Positions 26,401 through 38,400 of a stretch of 64,000 bases of DNA are shown piece by piece (within the stretch, counting starts at the first letter, position 1; the number at the start of each line of letters is the position of its first letter). Made by a program: the position numbers and the translations under genes. The stretch is taken from positions 1,984,001-2,048,000 of the forward strand of contig JAUJPP010000007.1 in assembly GCA_030562195.1 (NCBI GenBank), in the 5' to 3' direction. The notes under the pieces were generated by a model. The model had not been told where the DNA came from. It made no database searches and saw nothing but the letters and a program-made list of their open reading frames with translations. The DNA is from Nipponacmea schrenckii. Taxonomy: Eukaryota > Mollusca > Gastropoda > Lottiidae.

Positions 26401-29400
26401 TTACAAAAAGATGAACTACATATCATGAAAGGGATCCAAATAGCGTATTATACCTTTTCTTCACGTTGTAAGGTGATAAGATACTATTGCTACCGGCTAA
26501 ATTCACATTGCTTAATTCCGAGGTAATTATAAGAGAATTCTGTGTCGAAATATATGTAGCCTAGATTTGACAAGAATCAAATGAGGTAAATCTCTCCTCT
26601 GTGTTGGTATAGGAAGGTTGATGATGCGTTCATGATGCTGAATGATGATGACAATGAAGAAGTACTGCAACTCCAAACAACACCCTATAATAAGAACAAG
26701 ACCAAACCTTACCCTTCCTCGACATCTAAATAAGTACACCCGACAACCAATACAACACCACCATCTATAGAAAACCCACTCAAACCAAATAATACCAAGT
26801 CAACTACAGCTAAGGTGCTAAGTAATATGGCATTCTTCTAATTCAACCAGTATCAGGGTCGCCCAACATAAAACGAAAACCAACACCAAAGATGAAAGCA
26901 GTGCAGTTGCACCAAATTCTCATCGCACCATATCAATTCGAACAATACCGAAACCATTACAGCCAACATCCATCACAAGCAAACACGGGAAATCAGAGAA
27001 GCCCTCGAAATTTTCAAGCGCCTACCAGAATTAAACAGGGACCAAGGACTATACTTACAACTAATTTGGAAGGATCGATCTCTGTTTTAATCACAGACCA
27101 TAATCCCTTTATTATTATAATGTAACCTCTTTCATCTAGATTAACACTCACTGTTCATATATGTCTCTTGTCTGTATATCATTATGCTCTTAGCATATCA
27201 AGTTATTGTTATGTACTTGTTATATATAGGCGTCATTCTTTTTTATTATAGTCTTGTTTAACTGATGACGATAGTGTTTTGTCGAAACGTTATGTGTTAT
27301 TGTATTAAATTGAGGGGAAGAATACCATAAAAACTGTGTTCATTATTCATATTATAAATGAGATTCAAGCAATTTACATGCTCATCCGGAATACATAATA
27401 CCACAATCGGATTAATTAACCCCGCATACCTTTTGGAGAGCCCACAATATTGACCATTTGGTATAGTTATCTACATACTTGACTTCTCGACGTAGCCTTA
27501 TATGTCCGTCTTAGTCAGTAGCAAACGCTAAGATGCTTTACTTTTTCGAGCTCAGTCACTCACGGCAGTTCTACTAACGTGCTTCTCTTCGAGAACGTTT
27601 CAAACAACGCCCTTCGACCATTTAATCCAACGAATTGCTATTTGCTGGTCTCTCTGTTCCGATTTAGCCAAGTCCTCACCAGTTGGCAATTTTTATTTAG
27701 TGTATTTTCTATTTATAGTTCTCGATCGTCTAATTGAATTTATTTGTCTTCTTAAAAACCTAACTCTTATAACTAACAAATATATATTCATGAAATAAAG
27801 TTATAAATCCCAGTATTAACTTACCTAATTACAGTAAGATTACAAAAATGTATTCACTTTGCTTTTTGATTTTCAGTCTACATTGTAATATAGGTCCTAC
27901 AATCCTACATGTAAATGGTTTCTACCACAGGATGTCTCAAACATGTTATTTTTATCCAATCAAATAGTTACACGTTAAACGTGTTTCTCGATGAAATAAT
28001 GAATTAATGTGGATAACAAAACCCAAAGAGAGTGTCATACGAAATTGCAATCTAATTTCAATTAGATAGTGTTTTATCGAAGTTTGTGTTAAGTTACAAG
28101 CAATGAAACCCAGATAAAAGTATGTTACTCAAAGAATATTTTAAAAGAAGTTACCACTACCTATCTTTTGTACCACTACATCAGTGAGTTAACGACTAAC
28201 GAGTTAACGAATCAATGGCTTTAGTTTTTAACAATATTTATTTGTCATCACAAATTGGGATTTACAAAAGGATAGCATGGTTTCAGAAACAAACCATTGC
28301 TCATTTGAATCTGTTGCCACTAAAAATTAACTTAATAAATCTTTTTATTATATAAAATGCTTGCACATGCAGTAAAAAGTGTTAGATGTCTCCAACAATA
28401 AGATTAGAGGATAAAATATTTACAATTACAATAGGGAGAAAAAGGATAAGTAAGTCTAAGAGGAAGAGGGGTGAGATTATGTTAAGAAAGAAGTTTAAGG
28501 GAAGGATATGAAACAAATTATAAACGAACTTTTATAGACTTGATAATAACAAATTGACTAGGCTTGGTACCTTGAATCTGGTTGTCTTTATAGAATTGGT
28601 GGTGACCATTGGCATCATTCAAAAGACTTATCTGGGACTATAGAAACTTTAATGATAACATTAAAGGACTGCGACATGACGAACTGGGTACAAGTTGGGA
28701 TACCATTGTCGACAGGGATAACATCGATCTGACAGTTGTCTCCTTTGCAGGTGAGTTGATGAAGATTTGATTCAATATTCCAAACAAATTTGGAATAATT
28801 CAGCTAGAGATAAACTTTGGATGAACAATGCAATTAGAATCATGAGTAGAAACAAAAACAAAATTCATCAAAAACAAAATTGATTAATCAAGAACAGGTA
28901 CATTAAACTTATTCGAAAAAGTAAAAAGGAATACTAAGACAAAATTGATAATAAAGTTAGGGATCAGAAAAATTATGGATCCAAAGATTTGTGGCAACTC
29001 ATCAACTCATATGTAAAGGATCAAAATATTTCGATCACTTGCTCTACAATGGTGTCGTGGGTTTTACTGCCATTTTACTGTTTGAACGAGTTTTTATTAA
29101 CCAATCACAATTATATACCATGAATTCCCAACATTCCGATCTTCCACAGTGCCGAAATGCGATCATTCGAGTAGTACTAACACCTTAGAGATATGTTCAT
29201 CAACATCAACACATCAAAAGCATCTGGACCAGACGAAATAAGCATAAAATTATTAAAATCCATATCATAAACGAAATATCTATTCCACTATGCAACCTAT
29301 TTAACTTATCTTTAGAAGCTCGAAAAGTACCCATTTGGAAATACTTTGGAAATCAGCAAATATTATAGCCATTTATAAAAAAGGTGATCCATCTGAATGT

Positions 29401-32400
29401 AATAATTATAGGCCTGAATCCTTACTTAGCATCATAATTATAATTTTTGAGAAATGTATTTACAAGCATGTCTTTAACTTCCTGAAAGCCAACCCTATCA
29501 TTACTAACATGCAACGTGGTGTTCTACAGGGCGACTCAACTGTATACCAACTAATAGATCTTACGCAATCGGTCATTTTTTAAGCCATCGATCAAGGTTC
29601 ATATCCCCTTCGTTCACGGTGTGTACAATTGTACACATGTTATATACCATGGGATCAAACTGGTACATCGTATATCACTGATATTTCACACAATGTATAA
29701 GAAATAATAACCTTTGTTACTTATACTTTGGCCTAGTTTAAAATTTCAAGGTCAAAATTAGAAAGCTTAGTAAAATTTTAAAATGGCTGCTGAATCTAAA
29801 ACAAAGAAACAAGGTAAGGGCTTCTTTTTCGCATAGTCTCCAGATTGTGTCCTTTGCATAAATTGAGATTGATTATGCCTATTTGGTAGATAATAGGTCA
29901 TAGCATCATAATGAAATGGTTTGAATTTTGTGTTGGTAAATGACCCATCGCAGGAATTTTTAAAAATAGTCTGTGTACATTTGTACACTATGTGACTATA
30001 TTATGTATAAAATTGATGAAGTTTGAAAATGTCCGTATAATTTCGTGCTTTTCTTCCCTATGACATGACGTGTTTTTCGGATTGGTAGAGAGGAATTGAA
30101 TTTGAAAATGTGATAGCACTCTACCCAGGGATCCCAGACTTCAGCTAATTAGCGGAATTCCGCTTTTTTTCTAGCTTAAGTTTTTATTTTTATTCAATCT
30201 TATAAATCCCCTAAAATAATTCGCGGGAGGAAAAAAGATTGATCAATATTCAAAAAAGCTGGTTTTCCTTCCTATATTTTGATCGCTGTCGAGTGTTTCC
30301 GGCGAAACTCCGCATCATTTTGTCCCTATTACTCAGTCTCGTTTTGTCCACACCAATTGCTTGGAAGTCGTGATGTCAGAGACTACCATTCGTAAATACC
30401 ATGAGATAAATCGAGAAATAAAAAATGGCTGCGCCCATTGATTAAAACAACAAAACTTCCGAATAGTATAATATAAGAATAAGAAGGCAACAGTGTTTTT
30501 AACTCTTCTTAAAATCTAGATACCTCGCTAGTATAGGCCTAGCGATAATTTCAACATCTCATGGAAGATAGACATTCTACATAAAAGAGATAGTGGAACA
30601 GTGTCGGGATTGGATTCGGGAGTGAGAAATTCTTGGAATGGCTAAGGGTTTTCAGTGCATTTTATAAACTTGTATGAATAATCTTTGTAAAAATTATTTT
30701 AATAATGAGTTGCAGTACATTATATATATAATAAAAGACAATTAACTTATTTTCTACACAAGATGAATTATCGATCCTGTTATCTCTCTCCATTTATAGT
30801 ATTCAATAGATGGAAGTCAGTTAACAAGTTCTCATTCAATTTGATAGTATTTTAATATAACGGTAAACGGTAGGATTTCTCATTGAAAAAAAATTCAGCT
30901 ATTTTTTTGGGGGGTCACTGGGATCCCTGTCTACCGAATTCATGCAAAAACTAGGAAGTGGCCAGTGAAAATGATCATGCATTTCATTGACATGGCTCTT
31001 GTTAACTCTTGGCTTGAGTACCGAGATATAGAGTTGGAAAATAACACACCAAAACACTTCATTTCAGACCTATTAGAATTTTGTAATTCGGTTGCAATTG
31101 CTCTTATTACATCTGATCTTAATATTCAACAGCAACATGTTGGTAGGCCTCGATCGTTCTCACCAACTAATACTGAACCAGAGATCAAGCGTCAAGCCAT
31201 TGCTAGACAACCTAATACGGATGTTCGATTCGATAATGTTGGTCATCTCCCTGTGGATATAAATGATTTGGGTCAGAGATGTAAGAATAAGCATTGTAGC
31301 GGTCGTAGTCGTATAATGTGCATTAAATGTAAGATTTGTCTTTGTCTTACTAAAGATAAGAATTGCTTTAGATCATTCCACTCAAAATAAATTGTTAGAA
31401 TGTATTATGTTTATTTGATTGTTCAATTTAAAATGAAATTAAAATAAATTAATTCATGTTGTCAATGCTGATCTTCTGTATTTCCTTGATACATATTTGG
31501 TCCAAGTCAGTACCTTCGTGTACAGTTGTACACGTTGCTTAATTTAAATATTTATGCATTTTTTTTCAAAAATCGTTATTTTTTGTATAAATTGCATGTA
31601 TATGCATAAGTTTACAAAGAATTGGAATTTTCAGACCAAAAACTTGGGAGCGTGACTGAAGGGGCTATACAAGGACGGTGTTCTACGACATAAACAAGGC
31701 TTTTGACAGAGTCTGGCATGGCGGACTCTGTTATAAGCTTAGTGCAGCTGGAATTAGAGGAGACTTACTGAAATGGTTTATAAATTATCTATCTGATAGA
31801 AAACAAAGAGTTGTTGTAAGTGGAGTCTCCTCTGATCCCAGAACTGTACCTGCTGGTTCTCCGTCCTTGGTCCTTTATTTTTTTCCATAAATGATTTTGT
31901 TAACAACATAAGCAACATCAGATCTTTTGCAGATGACACTTATATTTGAAAATTGGTGACCCAACAGCGTGTGCCATGGTGCTTAAATGAAGATCTAGAA
32001 GAATAACTATTTGGGCAAAGACGTGGCTGGTATCCTTCAACCCACTGAAAACTGAAACACTAGCACTCACTACTAAACAAATTTCTGTTCTACCTACACA
32101 AAAATTAGACAATGTGTCAATTAAATAAGTTGATTTTCATAAACATGTAGGTCTTACTTTTCAAATAAACTGTGAGTGGGATAAGCACATAAATTAGATT
32201 TTAACAAAGAAAATGGAAGAGCTGTTAATTGTCTTAGATCTGTGAAATATCGATTTAATCATTTTAAACTATTTATTTTTCTTTTGTCTTACCTATCTTT
32301 AATTAATTTGTTATATGGGATAGGTGTACTACAAAACTAAAAGACTTGTTAGAAAACCTCCAATTAGACGCACTCAGGGCTATATGCAGTGCTGTTAGGG

Positions 32401-35400
32401 TACCAGTCACAGGTTATTATACCAAGAAACAGGTGTAGTTACGCTACAAAAAAGACGACATCACACTTTAACTCCAAATTACCTTTCTAATCTGATACAA
32501 ATATATGAAAAACCAAACAATTTGAGAAATAACAACAATTTAATACAATACAACTGCAGGACTGAACTGTTTAATAGATCTGGCATACCGTCTGGCATTA
32601 GAGAATGGAATAACTTATCTGATAACTTTAAAATTCTAACTTCCATAAATTCCTTTAAAGCAGCTCTCAAATCAAATGGCATCCTAGTACCCATATCATA
32701 TTTCTTTGGCTCTCGAAAATATCAAATTCTGCATGCTCGCCTTCGCCTTTCTTGTAGCGACCTGAATGGACACAAATTCCTACGACACGTTTCGGACAAT
32801 CCTAGCAGCTCTTGTGGTCACATATTCGAAAATCCTTAGCATTTTTGACTACATTGTCCGATACATTCAGATGCACGTAAAACCACTCTCTTCCCCTTAA
32901 AACCTACCGATCTATCAATACATTTAAAGAAGATTCTCATATGTTTTAGCTAAAGAAATGATACTACTACAGGAAGTATTAAAGAAACCCCCATATTTAT
33001 CTATCTTAACCTTTAACTCTCAACTTGTTATATCACCCATCTTTAATATGTGGCCAGGCTCGTGATTTTATATATGCTATGACTTTAAGCATACAATAAA
33101 TGCGGTATAGATACGAGTATATGGAAGCATGTAAGGCTTTGAACTACTGAGGTGTATATTTCTTCTGTCAGATGTAACAAGTCTAACTAAAGAGAACCGT
33201 CTGGCTAGATGGGTCTGAATAAGTCACCATAGAATTAAATGGAAAGATATGGCAGATATAAATATTTTCGAATAAAATGTCTATCAAATACATATCTTGA
33301 AACTATTCACCAGAAACCAAATGTTACCAACATCAATAAAAAAAATACATGTTGACAATTAAGTGGAGATCAATAATTTAGTTTGTAACCCGGGGTGGAT
33401 GTTAAAGGCAATTGATTCGAACTAATAGAGCTTATTATTTGACTTTCATTATCTTGTGAACATGACTTTCTGTTTGAAAATTAGGTCTACATCAGGAGGT
33501 GGTCTTGAAATGGCCGATAATTATGAATATACATGATATATAGAAGGTTAGAATTGCAACGGTAAGCTGTGAGCACTATCACTAATGTAACAAACGGTTG
33601 CCTAGCAAGATAAGATCAGGTTAAATTTCCAAAAATATTTGAGCCTATCCAAGATCTCATTAATATACATGATCACACCAAATTTCATTCAAATCAGATA
33701 AAAACTGCAGTCTTTATCATGTTCACAAGCTAATTTTGATGCGTTTTGATTCAGTCAAGGGCATTAACTCACAAACTGTTCACTGGAAAAGCGTTAATAT
33801 CGAACTTGTTCAAGATTTCATTAATAAAAATGATCACACCAAATTTTATTCAAATCAGATAAAAACTGCAGTCTTTATCATGTTCACAAGCTAATTTTGA
33901 TGCGTTTTGTTTCAGTCAAGGGCATTAACTCACAAACTGTTCACTGGAAAATCGTTAATATCGAACTTGTTCAAGATTTCATTAATAAAAATGATCACAC
34001 CAAATTTCATTCAAATCCAATGAAAACTATAGTCTCTATCGTGTTCACAAGCCAACTGTGGACCGACGGACCAATAGGAGTGACGACAATATACGACCAC
34101 ATTATAAGGTTGGCGTATAAAAAGCGGTCATTGAGCAGAAATATTTCAAGCACAATTCAATTAAACATGGTACTTTGGCATCACTTTTTAAGCTCCCGTC
34201 TCATTTAGCACAGGTCATATGGGTACATCGTTCTATAAGTGGATTGATTTCTAAATAAGCACATACTCATTTAGGGACACATTTTTTTTTTTTTTTTTTT
34301 TTTTGAAGCACTTATATTTTGTATAATGTAATTTAGTCACAAGTTCCATTAATTTCTAATAAGACTCCCCTCATTATCACCTGACAAGCATGGACTGTCT
34401 TTTTTTTTCTTTCTTTCGACTGTTCCTTACTTATTATTATTTCATTTTCACGTTTTCTTGGATTTAAGTTTAAGGGGCGAGCTGTGACCACTATTACTAA
34501 TTAGCTTAGTTTACAATTCTCGTTTCTGAGACAAGCGAATATATAATAAGAAGCGAAAAACACTCTCACTTTAAGCTATGGGATTACTTGTATGGATTAG
34601 ATAGTAATGATAAAATGTTGTCTACCTTCTCCTTAACAGATCGACAGCCCATGTTAGTTGAAGAGATATGACAGTTTCGTAGATAGTACATATAATAATA
34701 TCACCAGATTCAGATCAGTAGATAAATAGACCATATTGTCTTTCATTCTTAAAAGATTTATTGATACGTTCTTAACTTGTCTGTAAGACATGACATGTTG
34801 TAAATCATTATTCAGTATAATTGACCGAAGCAATATCCGAGCAAACCTAAATCATAGTTTTTTCGTTTGACAAAAACTTTATATACAACCCGAAATTTCT
34901 ATGTTTCTTTCTTTGATATTTCTTATAATGAACATTACCGAAATAAAAATGCGTGCTTTTGAAAAAAAATGAGTTATCGGACGAAGCTTTTTTTTTTATT
35001 CATGTTTATTTGCACAGTAGTATGTACATCAGAAAATTATGTACATCAGAATAGTATGTACATCAGAATAGTATTTAGGCCTACATCAGAATACAATATA
35101 CAATACATCTGAATGTATCATCGTATTATATAATTTTGCTAATTAAATGGTCAAATATAAACCGGTAAAAAAGTTTGTCATAACCCAAAGCTCTCTCTTT
35201 TTTAAATATTCTCGTATTAATACTTGTTGGTTTTTTTTTTATATAGAGAAGGATTAACATAAGCCTTGTCCTTTTTTCCGAATCCAATCAATGTGTAATC
35301 ATTGTAACTGATATGTAAATTTTTGTTTAATATATAGTTTAAATCGAGCAAAAATATAGCCTCGGTAGAGACATTTTTATACAGATAACTACATTATGAT

Positions 35401-38400
35401 TGAGAAAATAGAAAACTTTTCAGGCTGACACCTTTCATGTTAAGAAAACAAAAAGTATAAACGGATACCAGTTAATGCTTCGTTTACACTATGTACCACG
35501 ACAATCACGTAATATACAAACTTGACAGACTGCCAAAATATTTGTCACTGCAACCATGGCAGCCTTGTTGCTGATGAGAAACGTAATGACTGGGAAGCAA
35601 TTTACATGCATCCCTGTAAATCCAGGGCCCGAAACTTTGTGTACGTCAGAGGGCTGCAGTTGTCTATTTGTGTAAAGGTACCATAAGAAGAACTTCTTAA
35701 ATCAATGAAGTACACAATAATGAAAGCTGAATTATGAATGGAAAAGCTTTTGAAATGAAACATGGCTATAATTATAAAACTTTTGAATTAAAAATAGAAT
35801 GATTAGGTAAATATATGCGTGAGAAAGTGAGAATTCATTTAGATTTGCGTGATGTATTATCATAGAATCACTTGATCACCGGGTAAAACTCGGCTAATCG
35901 GGGAAATACCGAAAAACATCGTCTGTATTTTTTTCCGAAAAACAGAAATATCAATTTGTGGCCACCGAGTCTCATATCATTTCCAAGCAGAACGTCTGCA
36001 TGCATTTCTGTAAACGAAGAGATTTGCACCTTGACCCAGTACTACTTTTGGACAATGCTGTCTTTCCTGTTGTACAGGAATTTAAATTTATTTGTCTTAC
36101 CTTTGACAGCAAGCTTTACTTTCGTCCTCACATTAAGATCCTCAAGAACAAATGTCTGAAAGTTCTCAACATACTGAGTCTTATTCAACACCGACTGGGG
36201 ATACTACCTCAAAGAGCTTGACACCATACACCACCAAGGATTTAGAATCAGTGTAGGAGCTTTTCGCACAACTCCAGTTGTACGTCGAGGCTAACAAAAC
36301 CTAATTGTACGACAGGCCTGACAGACTTTCACTGCAGTATGCTATTAAAATAGCATCTTTGCCATACCAACCGACTCATTGCCCCGTATTTAATCCTTAT
36401 TTTAAGCATTTGTATTTGAGGCAAAGCCTCGTGCAATTTCTTCTTTTGGAGTCCGCATTCAACCCCTAATGTCAGCGGCTGGTATCAACCACGACAGTAT
36501 TGCGGACTTCATAATGACCACAACTCCACCTTGGTCAATTGCTCCACTTCAGTAGACTTTAGAGTATCGAGCAATAAGAAGTCACAGACAAGCTCTATCG
36601 CCTTTAATTCTAAATTTCTCGAATAAATGTCTAAATATGGAGATTATGCTCCTTTCTATATAGTTGGGTCCAAGGATGATGATAAGGTAGCAGCCGCTAC
36701 CCTGACGCCATCCGAAGTCCTGTCTGTATCTCTTCCACCAGCAGCCTCTATCTTCACAGCAGAACTTGTTGCCATTCTACAGGCACTCGAGTTCTTTCAG
36801 TCCTGATCATCATTAAAGAAAAATGTATAATCTATTCTGATTCTTTGTCCGCTTTACAAGCTATTAATAACATTCAGCTTGTCTACCCATTAAACGGGCC
36901 GAAAAATGACAAATCAAATGGATATACAGGGGAATGCACAGGCAGATGTGGTGGCTCAGGCTGCTTTGTCACTGCCTGTCTCCCTCTTTTCCTTACCTTA
37001 CACCGACTTTGGCAGCAAAAATGGGACGCTGCAGATACAAACAAACTTCATGCCAGTCTTGGGAGACTTACCACCCTCCTATAGTGCCAACAGGAGAAAT
37101 GCGGTGCCGCTCTCGTCTTGGACATACTCACCCTACCAACTGTTATCTACTCAAGCGAGAGCCTCAGCCAGTCTGAGGGCGCTGCCAGGTTCGCTTGACA
37201 GTGAAACATCTGAGTGCACACATCTCAAACTTATAAGATCGCAACATTACCGTGCTAGATCTTTGTTTCAGCTGTTTGCGCAACCACCTCTTTAGACTAT
37301 CGAGCAATAAGAAGTCACAGACAAGCTCTATCGCCTTTAATTCTAAATTTCTCGAATAAATGGCTAAATATGGGGATTATGCTCCTTTCAATATAGATGG
37401 GTCCAAGGATGATGATAAGGTATGTCGCGTTTTAAAAACAGACGAATCTGTATTTTAAGTTTTAAAATATATTTTTGTTATTGTTCTGTTTTTTGCTACT
37501 TTTAGTTTTTGTGCCCTTTTGGGTTATTTCTGTGATATTGTTTTTAACGTTATCTTTGTCGCCCATTTTAGGGTTACTGTGATACTTTTTTTATTTTATT
37601 GTAATGCCTTCTGGTTTTAGTTATGTTTTGTTTTAAATCGTATTCAGGTGCTATATTGCCCGTTTTGGTGCTGATGCACCTTAATACATTTCATTTCATT
37701 TCATTTCAACTTGTCAGTTGACTTCCTAGTAATTACATGTACCTACGGTTCAGTAATTAAGGCTAATTTGAAAGGCCTCAAATCACAGTTACATGTTTTT
37801 TCTTCATTTGATTTAAGTTTGGGCCCCAAATCGTCTCATTTAGATGTATCTGTCAATTAATTGAAATAAAAGATTTGTGCACAGATACAAGCAGACAATA
37901 AAGACCGGCAAAGTATGCTTCACGCAATGTTATTTGAGGTTGTGTGTGTAAGGGACAACCTCAATGGCCTGGTAAAAATTTAGTGGCGTTTCTATACTAC
38001 CCCAGAACTAAGGCAGCTTAAAGCTATTTAGAATATCTGAACAGTTTTATGCATTCGATGCCACGTCCGTGGATTTTACATTGAGTGTTTATAGAAAACA
38101 TACTTCTGAATGGAAGATGAAATTGGGTTATAACTGAAAATAGCGCTATCTGATCTCTCCTTATTGTGTACAAAAACCTTGACAAGTGTTTCATTCACTT
38201 AGGAAACAAATACAAGACTTTACTTTTAATTTGACTACTTGTACTAAATTACTTTACATGAAGATTAAGATGTAAGGTTAATTAACTGTATGGTGTATGC
38301 CACCAGAGACCATGTGTTGAAAGGCTTGGTGCAATCAACTTTTACATTGAAAAATAATGGTTTTCCATTGATAACATGTTTTATAATAATAATAATAATA

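Larger units (their letters stand above)
29598..31669 (+). mobile_element. piggyBac-like DNA transposon nested in the LINE
   Basis: Ends are inverted: TATCCCCTTCGTTCAC on the left and, on the opposite strand, TAGCCCCTTCAGTCAC on the right. Flanks read TTCA/TACA next to the ends (a decayed TTAA?), or CAAGG on both sides. A 16-bp palindrome GTGTACAATTGTACAC (29621) recurs in variant form at 29973 and 31518, possibly transposase-binding sites. The 3' part encodes the transposase C-terminus (30930-31390). The N-terminus and most of the DDE domain are missing, and a second element sits inside it. ATGGCTGCTGAATC at about 29783 followed by a GTAAGG donor could be a remnant first exon. Confidence 0.8.
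28605..33065 (+). mobile_element. CR1/jockey-like LINE, interrupted by a nested insertion
   Basis: Non-LTR retrotransposon remnant in two pieces. The left piece (28605 to about 29597) has the endonuclease-RT linker (IWDYRNFNDNIKGLRHDELG) and RT blocks TSKASGPDEISIKLLKS, AIYKKGDPSECNNYRP and IFEKCIYKHV. The right piece (31670-33065) resumes exactly where the left stops, with FYDINKAFDRVWHGGL, YLSDRKQRVVVSGVSSDP and SFADDTYI. It then has the C-terminal ELFNRSGIPSGIREWNNLSD, FFGSRKYQILHARLRLSCSD and SSSCGHIF. Many stops and frameshifts are present. The break falls within the RT domain and is filled by a piggyBac-like element. Confidence 0.88.

Noticed and set aside
33897..34208. 103-codon ORF
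   Set aside because: Runs through the ~160-bp dispersed repeat and its flank; no coding signature.
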